Source: Mycolicibacterium sp.
GTDB lineage: Bacteria; Actinomycetota; Actinomycetes; Mycobacteriales; Mycobacteriaceae
Length of the DNA stretch: 64,000 nt
Direction: 5' to 3'
Assembly: GCA_020637165.1 (NCBI GenBank)
Contig: JACJWN010000004.1
Span: 248,001-312,000 of the forward strand
Shown in pieces: positions 33,765-45,175 of this stretch; position 1 is the first letter of the stretch, and every line of letters begins with the position of its first letter. The position numbers and the translations under genes were made by a program. The notes below the pieces were generated by a model. That model did no database searches, was not told the origin of the DNA, and saw only the letters and a program-made list of their open reading frames with translations.

Positions 33765-35333
33765 CTAGACCTCCACCCAGTTCAGAGTGCGCTGAACGGC
33801 CTTGCGCCAACCGGCGTATCCGGTTTCGCGCTGTTCCTCGGTCCACGACGGGGTCCACCTGCGATCCTCGTGCCAGTTGGCCCGCAGGTCCTCCGGATCG
33901 GACCAGAACCCCACAGCCAGGCCGGCGGCGTAGGCCGCCCCCAGCGCGGTGGTTTCGGGAACCTTCGGTCGCACCACGTCGACACCGAGCACGTCAGCCT
34001 GGATCTGCATGCACAGTTCGTTGAGGGTGACGCCGCCGTCGACCTTGAGCACCTTGAGCTTCACCCCGGAGTCGGCCGCCATCGCATCGACGACGTCGCG
34101 GCTCTGGTAGCAGATCGCCTCCAGGGTGGCGCGGGCGACGTGCGCGTTGGAGTTGAACCGCGACAGGCCCACGATCGCGCCGCGGGCGTCGGAACGCCAG
34201 TAGGGAGCGAACAGCCCGGAGAAGGCCGGGACGAAGTACACGCCGCCGTTGTCGGCGACCTGGGATGCCAACAGTTCGCTGTCGGCCGCACCATTGATGA
34301 TCCCGAGTTGGTCGCGCAGCCATTGCACCGCCGACCCGGTGACGGCGATCGAGCCTTCCAGTGCGTAGACCGGTTTGGCGTCCCCGAACTGGTAACACAC
34401 CGTGGTCAGCAGGCCGTTCTGGCTCCGGACGATCTTCTCGCCGGTGTTGAGCAGAAGGAAGTTGCCGGTGCCGTAGGTGTTCTTGGCCTCTCCCGGCTTG
34501 AGGCACACCTGACCCACCATCGCGGCCTGCTGATCGCCTAGGCTCGCCGTCAGGGGCACCTCCCCATCGGTGGGTCCGTCGGGATGGGTCATCCCGTAGG
34601 GCTCCGGAGAGGACGACGGTCTGATCTCGGGGAGCATCTGGCGCGGAATCCCGAAGAACGACAGCAGTTCGTCGTCCCAGTCCAGGGTCTCCAGATTCAT
34701 CAGCATGGTTCGGCTGGCATTGGTCACGTCGGTGACGTGGACACCGTTGGGGGCGCCACCGGTGAGGTTCCACAGCACCCAACTGTCGGGGGTCCCGAAC
34801 AGTGCCTCGCCACGCTCGGCGTCGGCCCGCAGGCCCTCGACGTTCTCCAGCAGCCACTGGAGTTTGCCGCCGGAGAAGTAGGTGGCCGGCGGCAGCCCGG
34901 CCTTGCGGCGGATCACGTCGCCACGGCCGTCGCGATCGAGCGCGGCGGCGATGTGGTCGGTGCGGGTGTCCTGCCAGACGATCGCGTTGTAGTAGGGACG
35001 GCCGGTCCTGCGGTTCCACACCAGGGTGGTCTCCCGCTGGTTGGTGATGCCCAGCGCGGCCAGATCGGTTGCCGAGAGCCTGGTGTTGTTCAGCGCCGAC
35101 ATCACCACGCTCTGGGTGCGCTCCCAGATCTCCACCGGGTTGTGCTCGACCCAGCCGGCACGCGGCAGGATCTGCTGGTGCTCAAGCTGGTGACGGCCGA
35201 TCTCGACACCGTTGTGGTCGAAAATCATGCAGCGGGTGCTGGTGGTGCCCTGGTCTATCGAGGCGACGAAGTCGGCCAACGGGTGCTCCTTGGGGGTCGA
35301 GCGCTGTTCCGAACTGTCCTGGGAGTCTGCCAT
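33765..35333 (-). CDS. glpK: Glycerol kinase GlpK (Rv3696c homologue)
   Basis: 522 residues. FGGY-family kinase phosphorylating glycerol to glycerol 3-phosphate in the cytosol. Motifs: [16 protein letters not shown] (phosphate 1), [72 protein letters not shown] and [18 protein letters not shown] (FGGY signature 2 region). Full length. ATG 35333 has no clear SD; the poorly conserved first 20 residues leave the exact start open. Confidence 0.95.
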   Translation of the reverse strand: MADSQDSSEQRSTPKEHPLADFVASIDQGTTSTRCMIFDHNGVEIGRHQLEHQQILPRAGWVEHNPVEIWERTQSVVMSALNNTRLSATDLAALGITNQRETTLVWNRRTGRPYYNAIVWQDTRTDHIAAALDRDGRGDVIRRKAGLPPATYFSGGKLQWLLENVEGLRADAERGEALFGTPDSWVLWNLTGGAPNGVHVTDVTNASRTMLMNLETLDWDDELLSFFGIPRQMLPEIRPSSSPEPYGMTHPDGPTDGEVPLTASLGDQQAAMVGQVCLKPGEAKNTYGTGNFLLLNTGEKIVRSQNGLLTTVCYQFGDAKPVYALEGSIAVTGSAVQWLRDQLGIINGAADSELLASQVADNGGVYFVPAFSGLFAPYWRSDARGAIVGLSRFNSNAHVARATLEAICYQSRDVVDAMAADSGVKLKVLKVDGGVTLNELCMQIQADVLGVDVVRPKVPETTALGAAYAAGLAVGFWSDPEDLRANWHEDRRWTPSWTEEQRETGYAGWRKAVQRTLNWVEV

Positions 35334-35460
35334 CGCCGGGCCCGTTCACAAGCGCAATTGCCCATCGGCGGTGCCGTCGGACCCGGGCGGCAGCCCCGCC
35401 CGCTTCACCACTCCGACGATTCCCTTGCGCGGGGGCGGCCCAACCGGTTGCATCGTCACC

Positions 35461-36927
35461 GTGGGCGAAGAGGTCAAGCACACCAGCTACAGCCGGGCGC
35501 ATCGTCAGGAGTACCGACGCAAGGTGCAACTGTGCCTGGACGTCTTCGAGACGATGCTGGCGGAGTCCAGCTTCGAGTTCGACCGGCCTCTGACCGGCAT
35601 GGAGATCGAGTGCAACCTCGTCAACGGCGCCTATCAGCCGGCGATGTCCAACCAGGAGGTTCTCGCCTCGATCGCCGATCCGGCCTATCAGACCGAACTG
35701 GGTGCCTACAACATCGAGTTCAACGTTCCGCCCCGACCGCTGCCCGGCCGCGCCGCATTCAAGCTGGAGGCCGAGGTCCGCGACAGCCTCAACGCGGCCG
35801 AGACCAAGGCCAGCGCGGACGGGGCCCACATCGTGATGATCGGAATCCTGCCGACGCTGATGCCCGAGCATCTCACCGGCAGCTGGATGAGCCCCTCGAT
35901 GCGCTACCAGGCGCTCAACGACTCGATCTTCACCGCCCGGGGCGAGGACATCCTCATCGACATCTCTGGGGCTGAGCGGCTCAGCACCCACGCCGAGTCC
36001 ATCGCTCCCGAGTCGGCCTGTACCAGCATGCAGTTGCACCTTCAGGTGTCCCCGGCCGATTTCGCCGACAACTGGAACGCCGCTCAAGTCATCGCCGGAC
36101 CGCAGCTGGCGATGGGCGCCAATTCGCCGTACTTCTTCGGCCGCCGACTGTGGGCCGAGACCCGCATCGAACTGTTCGCCCAGGCCACCGACACCCGCCC
36201 CGAGGAGCTGAAGGCCCAGGGTGTGCGGCCCCGGGTCTGGTTCGGCGAGCGCTGGATAACCTCGATCTTCGACCTGTTCGAGGAGAACGTCCGGTACTTC
36301 CCGACGCTGCTGCCGGAGATGTCCGAGGAGGATCCACGGGCCGAGTTGGAAGCCGGTCGCACGCCCCTGCTGCCGGAGCTACGCCTGCACAACGGCACGG
36401 TGTACCGCTGGAACCGGCCGGTCTATGACGTCGTCAACGGTCGCCCGCACGTACGGGTGGAGAACCGAGTATTGCCCGCCGGACCGACGGTCATCGACAT
36501 GATGGCCAATTCCGCGTTCTACTACGGACTGCTGCGGACCATTTCCGAGGACGAGCGGCCGCTGTGGACGAGAATGAGTTTCGCTGCGGCACAGCACAAC
36601 TTTGTCGAGGCGGCACGCCAGGGCATGGACGCACGACTGTACTGGCCGGGCCTGGGTGAGGTGACCTCCGAGGAACTCGTGCTGCGCCAACTGCTCCCGA
36701 TGGCCGATGAAGGGTTGGGCCGGTGGGGCGTGGCCGCGACGGTGCGGGACCGGTATCTGGGAGTCATCGAGGGCCGGGCCAAAACCGGCCGCAACGGATC
36801 GGTCTGGCAGGTCGAAACGGTGCACGGACTTGAAGAACGCGGCCTGGACCGGCCCAAGGCACTGGCCGAGATGCTGCGTCGGTACTGCGATCTGATGCAC
36901 ACCAACGAACCGGTGCACACCTGGTAG
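35461..36927 (+). CDS. GCS2-type glutamate-cysteine ligase-like ATP-dependent ligase (Rv3698-position)
   Basis: 488 residues from GTG 35461 (GEEVKHTSYSRAHRQEYRRK), chosen because actinobacterial homologues begin with the same GEEV. Family segments: MEIECNLVNGAYQPAMSNQE, TELGAYNIEFNVPPRPLPG, HIVMIGILPTLMPEHL, ACTSMQLHLQVS, MGANSPYFFGRRLWAETRI, VRPRVWFGERW and LHNGTVYRWNRPVYD. Proteins of this type are annotated as glutamate-cysteine ligases, but it is distinct from EgtA/GshA (Rv3704c). Its real amine and acid substrates are unknown. It is divergent from glpK, as Rv3698 is next to Rv3696c-Rv3697c. The nearby absence of the egt cluster makes a thiol-related role worth testing. Confidence 0.8.
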   Translation: MGEEVKHTSYSRAHRQEYRRKVQLCLDVFETMLAESSFEFDRPLTGMEIECNLVNGAYQPAMSNQEVLASIADPAYQTELGAYNIEFNVPPRPLPGRAAFKLEAEVRDSLNAAETKASADGAHIVMIGILPTLMPEHLTGSWMSPSMRYQALNDSIFTARGEDILIDISGAERLSTHAESIAPESACTSMQLHLQVSPADFADNWNAAQVIAGPQLAMGANSPYFFGRRLWAETRIELFAQATDTRPEELKAQGVRPRVWFGERWITSIFDLFEENVRYFPTLLPEMSEEDPRAELEAGRTPLLPELRLHNGTVYRWNRPVYDVVNGRPHVRVENRVLPAGPTVIDMMANSAFYYGLLRTISEDERPLWTRMSFAAAQHNFVEAARQGMDARLYWPGLGEVTSEELVLRQLLPMADEGLGRWGVAATVRDRYLGVIEGRAKTGRNGSVWQVETVHGLEERGLDRPKALAEMLRRYCDLMHTNEPVHTW

Positions 36928-36988
36928 TACATTCCCGGCAAAGCGCCCGCCGGCTCACCCGGAGTAGTTCGCTGCGGGAGTGAAACCG

Positions 36989-37630
36989 CTACTGTCCCAG
37001 AGCGTTCTGCATGGCGCCGGCCAGCACATTGGCCGCCAGCCCGCCGTTCCCGGACTGGCAGACCTTGGCCTGCAACAGCACGTTCTCCCGGAGTCGCGTC
37101 TGGGTGAAACAGCGTCGGTCGGTGCCGGCCTCCTGTTTGACCCACTGGGCATCGGTGGCGCTCGGCGCCAGGCCCCCGAACGACCACACTTCGGTGCGGC
37201 CGTCTTGCAGGTGCATCGCGGTCGTCTGTCCGGCGCACCCGATGGTGCGATCGGTGACACGATGGAACGCCCGCGCAGCGGCCTCGCCGGTGGCAAAGAC
37301 TCCGACCGCCTGTTTGACCAGATGGCGCTGGTCGGTCGCCGAGGTCTGCGCTACCGCGCCGTTGAACGAGGCGAGGTCGGGATCCAGATAGACCTCGGGC
37401 AGTCCGATGTCGGCCCAGTTGTTACAGGCTGGTAGCTCCACCCAGAAGGCCTGGAAAGGCTCGGAGAACACCCACTCAAAGGCGATCGGGGCGCCGACGA
37501 TGTTGCCTACCGACCCCTTCCCCAGCACCGCATACGACACCACACCGGGATCCGATGGCACACCGACGGCGGGTGCCGCCCCGGCCAGTCCGGCCGCCGC
37601 GACCGCGGCCACAGCCAGCCGCACTCTCAC
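36989..37630 (-). CDS. Secreted PknH-sensor-like protein (Rv3705c homologue)
   Basis: 213 residues from GTG 37630, which overlaps the ohr stop as GTGA. The signal peptide (RLAVAAVAAAGLAGAAPAVG) is followed by a domain with the PknH/LppH extracellular-sensor layout. Four cysteines (ELPACNNW, TIGCAGQ, DRRCFTQ, AKVCQSG) could form two disulfides, and EVWSFGGLAP is conserved. Stand-alone secreted copies have no proven ligand. Synteny with Rv3705c supports the call. The longer start at 37687 is rejected because it buries the signal peptide. Confidence 0.75.
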   Translation of the reverse strand: MRVRLAVAAVAAAGLAGAAPAVGVPSDPGVVSYAVLGKGSVGNIVGAPIAFEWVFSEPFQAFWVELPACNNWADIGLPEVYLDPDLASFNGAVAQTSATDQRHLVKQAVGVFATGEAAARAFHRVTDRTIGCAGQTTAMHLQDGRTEVWSFGGLAPSATDAQWVKQEAGTDRRCFTQTRLRENVLLQAKVCQSGNGGLAANVLAGAMQNALGQ

Positions 37631-38052
37631 ACCTTGGCCAGCAATGTGGTCTCGACGTTGCCTCGGGTGGCTTTCGAATAAGGGCATACCGCGGCGGCCC
37701 GACTCATCAGTTCCTCGGCCACGGCCTGTTCCAGGCCCGGGAGGTAACCGACGATCTCGGTGGTCAGCCCGTATCCGGTGACGTCCTTCCCGATTCCGAC
37801 CCGGACGGTCACGCCGGAGGCCTCATCGAGGTCGACGCCGCCGTTTCTGGCCACCAGCCGCAGCGCCCCGAGGAAACAGGCCGCGTACCCGGCCGAGAAC
37901 AGCAGTTCGGGGTTGACCCCCTCTCCGCTGCCGCCCATCTCCCGGGGCGGCCGGGTGTCGAGGTCGAGCCTGCCGTCGGTAGACCTCACGTGACCGTCAC
38001 GGCCGCCACCGGTGGCCGTCGACTCCGCGGTGTAGATGGCATCGATACCCAT
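37627..38052 (-). CDS. ohr: Organic hydroperoxide resistance protein (OsmC/Ohr family)
   Basis: 141 residues from ATG 38052. Ohr peroxidases reduce organic peroxides with a reactive and a resolving cysteine: C59 in SAGYAACFLGAL and C123 in AAVCPYSKATRGN. The start MGIDAIYTAESTATGGGRDG and the GTGP-like/NPELLF segment match Ohr rather than OsmC. Length is typical. No ohrR-type regulator lies beside it. A CATGAT box 6 nt before the ATG could serve a leaderless transcript. It is coupled to the downstream secreted protein by GTGA. Confidence 0.92.
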   Translation of the reverse strand: MGIDAIYTAESTATGGGRDGHVRSTDGRLDLDTRPPREMGGSGEGVNPELLFSAGYAACFLGALRLVARNGGVDLDEASGVTVRVGIGKDVTGYGLTTEIVGYLPGLEQAVAEELMSRAAAVCPYSKATRGNVETTLLAKV

Positions 38053-38119
38053 GCACCGATCATGCCAGCCACAGCGGGCCGGCATGACCGGTGCGGGCGG
38101 GAGTCAGTTCGGACAGGAG

Positions 38120-38530
38120 TCAGGGACGCCCGGCGGGGTTCCCCGGATTCGGGGGAGCTTGCGGTTCTCCGCCCGGTCCCATCGGACCGTCCGGCCGCAT
38201 CGCGCCCCTCGGCCCGCCTTCGGGCCCCCCCGGCCTGCCTTCGGGTCCCCTCGGCCCGTCCTCTGGGCCCATCCCCGGCGGACCCATCGGCATCAGGCGC
38301 ACCGCTTTGGGCCCGTGGTCGCCGCGATGCCACCCCGGTCCCCCGTCGCTGTGGCGGCCCAGCGCGAAACCGGTGAAGAACACCGCGCCGACGATGAACA
38401 CCACCCCGGCGACGATCGCCACCCATGCGGCGCCCTGATAGACCCGAGGGGTGCGCCCCCCGCGCGTAGGTTGCTCCTGTTCGTTGGGTTGATCAGTCGA
38501 AAGAGTTACTGCTTCAGTTGTTTCGGTCAT
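38120..38530 (-). CDS. Small single-pass protein with Gly/Pro-rich tail (Rv3706c homologue)
   Basis: 136 residues. A hydrophilic head is followed by one TM near 34-55 (AAWVAIVAGVVFIVGAVFFTG) and an extracytoplasmic tail rich in G, P, R and E with GPEGRPGGPEGG-type repeats. It is low complexity, with no catalytic motif and no recognised domain. Position between the Rv3705c-like and Rv3707c-like genes suggests it is the Rv3706c equivalent (annotated proline-rich). Confidence 0.7.
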   Translation of the reverse strand: MTETTEAVTLSTDQPNEQEQPTRGGRTPRVYQGAAWVAIVAGVVFIVGAVFFTGFALGRHSDGGPGWHRGDHGPKAVRLMPMGPPGMGPEDGPRGPEGRPGGPEGGPRGAMRPDGPMGPGGEPQAPPNPGNPAGRP

Positions 38531-38603
38531 ACGACGATCCTGACCGGTGGCGCCATGTGCGAACTAGGTCGCGACTATGAGTCGGCTGTGAGAGGTCCGG
38601 CTA

Positions 38604-39737
38604 CTACCGGTAGGGATTGACGGCGAATTGGATCACCCGGTACGGCGCGCGATGGCGCGGGGCGGTGTTCCATTGGCTGACCAGCACGCGAATCTCATCC
38701 AGCGTGGATCCGGGCGAGATGTAGCCGCCGTAGGGCTGTGCCAGCGAGGTTTGTTCGCGGGGAAGCAATTCGGCGGGATCCGGCCAGGTTCCGGCGTAAA
38801 CCACGGTGGTCACCGGAGCGGACCCCAGCCCGGTCGGATGGGCGGCGACCCGGACCTCCATATTGCCGGTGGTCGCGTTGAAATAGGAGAGCACCGCCTT
38901 ACCGTCGATCTGGCGCAGGTTGCACTCCCCCACCTGGTCCGGCCACAACGGTTCGGCAGGTCCGGCCCATCCCGCCGACCAGCCCTGCCATCGGGAGCGG
39001 TCGGTGAACCACTGCGGCGGGACGCGATAGAGTCGCACCGGCGCTGAGCGGTCAAAGTTGTTGGCTACCAAATACACCCATCCGCGCGCCGATTCCGCGG
39101 TGGGAATCGGATCGTAGTAACCGCTGATCTGGCTCTGGTTGCCGTCCAGGTAATCCGCCGGGCGAACCGAACCGGCCACCGTCGGCCAGCCCGAGCGACC
39201 CGCTTCGGCCTTCACCAGGCGCGATGACTGCGGGACGAGAGCCTTGGTCGTCGTCACCATCAGATAGTTCTGCCGATTGATCTCAACAACACCCGCGGGC
39301 AATTGCGACGCGCCCGCAGGGGCCGGGTCGGCCAACAAGGGGGTCTGCACCCCAACCACACCTGTGTAGCGGATGCCCCGAGGGTCGTTCACGGAATCCA
39401 GGGCGACCCGCAACGCCACGGGGGTGAACCATCCGCCGAATCCGACGCCCTGACCGGCAAAACTGTCGCCGCAGATCTGCAACAGTTCGGCGGGAAAGGC
39501 CATGAACTCGCACAAATCGGTGGCACCGACACCGAAATCGCCGGTGGGAGTGCCCGTGCCGGCCACCGGGCCGACCCGCACCACCTGACCGGGAGCCAGG
39601 GGGCCCAGGATCGGTTCCGGCGCGGGATTCGGCGGCACCGCGAACACCTGCGGCGAGGTCAGCCCCAGAACCGCGGACGCCACCGACAGAGTTCGCAACA
39701 ACCGACGGGTGGCCACCGGACCGCCGTCCCGGCGCAT
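38604..39737 (-). CDS. Secreted DUF4185 protein (Rv3707c homologue)
   Basis: 377 residues with a signal peptide (LLRTLSVASAVLGLTSPQVFA). The predicted beta-propeller-like DUF4185 domain shows DFGVGATDLCEFM, ICGDSFAGQGVGFGGW, GWVYLVANNFDRSAPVRLYR, and QPYGGYISPGSTLDEIRVLV. DUF4185 proteins are exported; some relatives act on arabinogalactan-type cell-wall sugars, but no activity can be claimed for this one. It starts 5 bp after asd, forming an ask-asd-DUF4185 operon as in M. tuberculosis. Confidence 0.8.
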   Translation of the reverse strand: MRRDGGPVATRRLLRTLSVASAVLGLTSPQVFAVPPNPAPEPILGPLAPGQVVRVGPVAGTGTPTGDFGVGATDLCEFMAFPAELLQICGDSFAGQGVGFGGWFTPVALRVALDSVNDPRGIRYTGVVGVQTPLLADPAPAGASQLPAGVVEINRQNYLMVTTTKALVPQSSRLVKAEAGRSGWPTVAGSVRPADYLDGNQSQISGYYDPIPTAESARGWVYLVANNFDRSAPVRLYRVPPQWFTDRSRWQGWSAGWAGPAEPLWPDQVGECNLRQIDGKAVLSYFNATTGNMEVRVAAHPTGLGSAPVTTVVYAGTWPDPAELLPREQTSLAQPYGGYISPGSTLDEIRVLVSQWNTAPRHRAPYRVIQFAVNPYR

Positions 39738-39742
39738 CGGCG

Positions 39743-40783
<1,041 letters not shown>

Positions 40784-41302
40784 CTAACGGCCCGTTCCGG
40801 CGTAGACCACGGCCTCCTCGTCACCGCCGAGGCCGAACGCCTCGTGCAGGGCGGCGACGGCCTTGTCGAGTTCGGAGTCCTTGATGAGCACCGAGATTCG
40901 GATCTCTGAGGTCGAGATGAGATCGATGTTGATGCCCACCCGGGCGAGCGCCTCGCAGAATGTGGCGGTCACTCCGGGGTGGCTGCGCATACCCGCCCCG
41001 ACCAGCGACACCTTGCCGATATGGTCGTCGAAAATCACGCTGGTGAAACCGATCTCCTGTTGTAGCGAGGTCAGTTTCTCCACCGCCGTGGCGGCGGAGT
41101 CGCGCGAGCAGGTGAAGGTTATGTCGGTCTTGCCGTCCTCGACCTTGGAGATGTTCTGCAGCACCATGTCGATGTTGACATCGGCCTCGGCGACGGCGCG
41201 GAAGACCTTGGCGGCATAGCCTGGAACATCGGGAACACCGACGACGGTGACCTTGGCCTCGCTGCGGTCGTGGGCGACTCCGGTCAGGATGGCGTCTTCC
41301 AT
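40784..41302 (-). other. Internal in-frame start for the aspartokinase beta subunit
   Basis: ATG 41302 (residue 250 of Ask, [17 protein letters not shown]) is preceded by GAGGACACCCAC, a usable SD. Translation from it would give a 172-residue ACT-domain beta subunit, as known for alpha2-beta2 aspartokinases of Corynebacterium and Mycobacterium. Confidence 0.6.
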
Positions 41303-42049
41303 GTGGGTGTCCTCAATAGATCCGGTAACGATGGTGCCGGGCTTGTCGGAGTACGACGACCGGACGTGAATCGGAACGTGGTACCGACGCGCGTACTCCA
41401 CGCACCGCAGCATCAGCACCTTGGCCCCGCAGGCGGCCATCTCGAGCATCTCCTCGAAGGTGACCGTGTCCAGCCGCCGGGCGTTGGGCACTATCCGCGG
41501 ATCGGCGGTGAAGACACCGTCGACGTCGGTGTAAATCTCGCAGACGTCGGCGTTAAGTGCGGCCGCGAGCGCCACGGCGGTGGTGTCCGACCCGCCCCGG
41601 CCCAGCGTCGTGACGTCCTTGCTGTCCTGGCTCACCCCCTGGAAGCCCGCGACCAGAACGATCTGTCCCTCATCGAGAGCTGAGCGCAGCCGGCCCGGGG
41701 TGACGTCGATGATCTTGGCGTTGCCGTGCGTACCGGTGGTGATGACACCGGCCTGGGAGCCGGTGAACGAACGAGCCTGCGCGCCCAGAGACTCGATCGC
41801 CATCGCCACCAGGGCGTTGGAGATCCGCTCCCCGGCGGTCAGCAGCATGTCGAGTTCCCGGGGCGGCGGCGCCGGACACACCTGGCGGGCCAGTTCCAGC
41901 AGGTCGTCGGTGGTGTCACCCATGGCGGAGACGACGACCACCACATCATTGCCCTGCCGCCTGGTATCGACGATGCGCTCAGCGACGCGGCGGATCCGCT
42001 CGGCGTCGGCCACCGAGGATCCGCCGTACTTCTGTACGACGAGCGCCAC
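40784..42049 (-). CDS. ask: Aspartokinase, alpha subunit (full length)
   Basis: 421 residues; phosphorylates aspartate, first step of the aspartate family pathway. [14 protein letters not shown] (kinase start) and [20 protein letters not shown] (nucleotide/substrate) are intact. Two C-terminal ACT domains, from about residue 265, mediate lysine/threonine feedback. GTG 42049 has a good SD (GGAGAGGG). An internal start for the beta subunit is visible at 41302. Confidence 0.97.
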   Translation of the reverse strand: MALVVQKYGGSSVADAERIRRVAERIVDTRRQGNDVVVVVSAMGDTTDDLLELARQVCPAPPPRELDMLLTAGERISNALVAMAIESLGAQARSFTGSQAGVITTGTHGNAKIIDVTPGRLRSALDEGQIVLVAGFQGVSQDSKDVTTLGRGGSDTTAVALAAALNADVCEIYTDVDGVFTADPRIVPNARRLDTVTFEEMLEMAACGAKVLMLRCVEYARRYHVPIHVRSSYSDKPGTIVTGSIEDTHMEDAILTGVAHDRSEAKVTVVGVPDVPGYAAKVFRAVAEADVNIDMVLQNISKVEDGKTDITFTCSRDSAATAVEKLTSLQQEIGFTSVIFDDHIGKVSLVGAGMRSHPGVTATFCEALARVGINIDLISTSEIRISVLIKDSELDKAVAALHEAFGLGGDEEAVVYAGTGR

Positions 42050-42127
42050 TGACTGCCCTCTCCAGGATCGGTTTCACGTCAAGGATAAAGGGTTCACGAG
42101 GCCGCTTTTCCCGCGCTGCCTGCACGG

Positions 42128-42133
42128 TAATCT
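42128..42133 (+). promoter_or_regulatory. -10 box (TAATCT) of leaderless nitroreductase gene
   Basis: TAATCT ends 7 nt before GTG 42141 with no SD. It fixes the start of this gene, since the frame is open for over 500 bp upstream. Confidence 0.5.
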
Positions 42134-42140
42134 CGGTTCG

Positions 42141-42782
42141 GTGCCCAACCATCCCACAGACCGCGATGCCCAGACCCGGGTTCCGATCCACCCGCCGATC
42201 TCCCGCCGGTGGAGCCCCAGGGCCTTCGATCCCGATGCGGTGTTGACGTCCGCGGAGGTGACCGGACTTCTCGAGGCCGCCCGGTGGGCCGCCACCTGGG
42301 GCGGCCGCCAGCCGGTTCGCTTCGTCGTCGGCGTTCGCCGCGGCCCGGTATCGGAGGAGGCCGGCGACAGCACGTTCGACACCCTGGCCGGCCTGCTCAG
42401 CCGCGGTAACGCCTATGCCCGCGCGGCCGGGGCGCTGATCCTGGTGTGCGCCGACGAGGGCGACGACGAAGCCGTCGCGCGCTACAGCGGGGTCGACGCC
42501 GGCGCCGCGGCGGCCAACCTGGCCATCGAGGCGACCGCACGGGGACTGATTACGCATCCGATGGCCGGATTCGACCCCGATGGCGCCCGAACAGCCTTCG
42601 ACATCCCGTCCGGGGTCCGGCCGCTGATGGTCGTGGCCGTCGGGTCCCTCGGGGATTACGAAACGGTGAGCTCCGAGATCGCCGAGCGCGACGCGCTGCC
42701 CCGTAAACGCCACCCCCTGGAAGAGGTCGCGTTCGGCGGGAGCTGGGGCCGCAGCTGGCAGGCCGCCACCGACTCCTGCTGA
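42141..42782 (+). CDS. Nitroreductase-family flavoprotein
   Basis: 213 residues from GTG 42141. Family features: PPISRRWSPRAFDPDAVLTS (the R-R-S-x-R FMN phosphate-binding start), LLEAARWAATWGGRQPVRFV, VDAGAAAANLAIEATARGL and PLMVVAVGSLGDYE. The nitroreductase superfamily uses FMN and NAD(P)H on quinones, nitro compounds or similar acceptors; the natural substrate is unknown. Divergent from ask, convergent with a small membrane protein gene. Confidence 0.85.
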   Translation: MPNHPTDRDAQTRVPIHPPISRRWSPRAFDPDAVLTSAEVTGLLEAARWAATWGGRQPVRFVVGVRRGPVSEEAGDSTFDTLAGLLSRGNAYARAAGALILVCADEGDDEAVARYSGVDAGAAAANLAIEATARGLITHPMAGFDPDGARTAFDIPSGVRPLMVVAVGSLGDYETVSSEIAERDALPRKRHPLEEVAFGGSWGRSWQAATDSC

Positions 42783-42794
42783 CTCGCCGAGGAT

Positions 42795-43151
42795 TCAGCC
42801 ACCGGGTGCCACCGCACTCGCCAACTGCGAGCCGCTCACGAATGTGGTGACGACCAGCACCAGTGCCAGCGCCGGCCAGACCCACATGACCGTCCCGCGC
42901 CGGGCCGCGGTGACCATTCCGGCCACCGCCACCACGACCCCCAGGGCGACGCCACCCCAGGTCACCGCGTAGGCCCAGGTGATCAACGCATCCCGGCAGC
43001 CGGTGGAACCGCAGGCGTCGGTCGACATGGCGAAGAACGGGGAGACGAACAGCGAGACCAGGCCGGCCAGCAGCGCCAGGGTGCTCATCACCACCGATGC
43101 CATCCGGTCGGCGGCCGAACGGTGATGGTGCGGGCTGCCCTGAGTCGCCAT
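42795..43151 (-). CDS. Small four-TM-type membrane protein
   Basis: 118 residues from ATG 43151. A His-rich start (GSPHHHRSAADRM) precedes about three TM segments (MSTLALLAGLVSLFVSPFF, WAYAVTWGGVALGVVVAVAG, WVWPALALVLVVTTFVSG) and a loop with two Cys (TDACGSTGCRD) that may form a disulfide. No family was recognised. It is divergent from the leuA leader, with start sites only about 45 bp apart. The upstream extension to 43373 is rejected because it overlaps leuA and has no domain support. Confidence 0.7.
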   Translation of the reverse strand: MATQGSPHHHRSAADRMASVVMSTLALLAGLVSLFVSPFFAMSTDACGSTGCRDALITWAYAVTWGGVALGVVVAVAGMVTAARRGTVMWVWPALALVLVVTTFVSGSQLASAVAPGG

Positions 43152-43182
43152 GGCACGACTATGCCCGGTCGGGCAATCGGAG

Positions 43183-43188
43183 TACAGT
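43183..43188 (+). promoter_or_regulatory. -10 box (TACAGT) for the leuA leader transcript
   Basis: TACAGT ends 7 nt before the GTG of the leader peptide, so the leader ORF is at the 5' end of a leaderless mRNA. Confidence 0.55.
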
Positions 43189-43195
43189 ATGTGTC

Positions 43196-43237
43196 GTGCA
43201 GCGGGTGCTCCTTCTCGGACGCCGCGACGGGGTCTGA
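43196..43237 (+). CDS. leuA leader peptide (13 aa) with three consecutive Leu codons
   Basis: GTG 43196 opens a frame encoding MQRVLLLGRRDGV and stopping at TGA 43235-43237, about 75 nt before leuA. The three Leu codons are CTC, CTT, CTC; CTT is uncommon in this high-GC coding sequence and would sharpen sensitivity to charged tRNA-Leu. Leucine-rich leader peptides before leuA are known in actinobacteria, where stalling of the leader ribosome controls expression. The mutually exclusive hairpins downstream support this. Confidence 0.75.
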   Translation: MQRVLLLGRRDGV

Positions 43238-43282
43238 TCCAGACCGGCTTCCCGTCGCGGGTGTTCGCGATGCGGCCGGTCT
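43222..43282 (+). promoter_or_regulatory. leuA attenuator with two mutually exclusive hairpins
   Basis: Hairpin 1 pairs CCGCGACGGG (43222-43231) with CCCGTCGCGG (43251-43260), 10 perfect bp. Hairpin 2 pairs AGACCGGC (43241-43248) with GCCGGTCT (43275-43282), 8 bp. Each uses the loop of the other, so both cannot form as nested stems. A ribosome stalled at the Leu codons (43208-43216) would cover the 5' arm of hairpin 1 and free hairpin 2. No U-tract follows, so translational or Rho-dependent control is more likely than an intrinsic terminator. Confidence 0.6.
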
Positions 43283-43309
43283 GAAGTCCCCTAAATTCCC
43301 CGGAGCTAA

Positions 43310-45142
<1,833 letters not shown>

Positions 45143-45162
45143 CCGCCGGGCCGCGATTCGCG

Positions 45163-45168
45163 TAAATT
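45163..45168 (+). promoter_or_regulatory. -10 box (TAAATT) of leaderless lipoprotein-hydrolase gene
   Basis: TAAATT ends 7 nt before GTG 45176, without an SD. Confidence 0.5.
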
Positions 45169-45175
45169 ATCGGCG

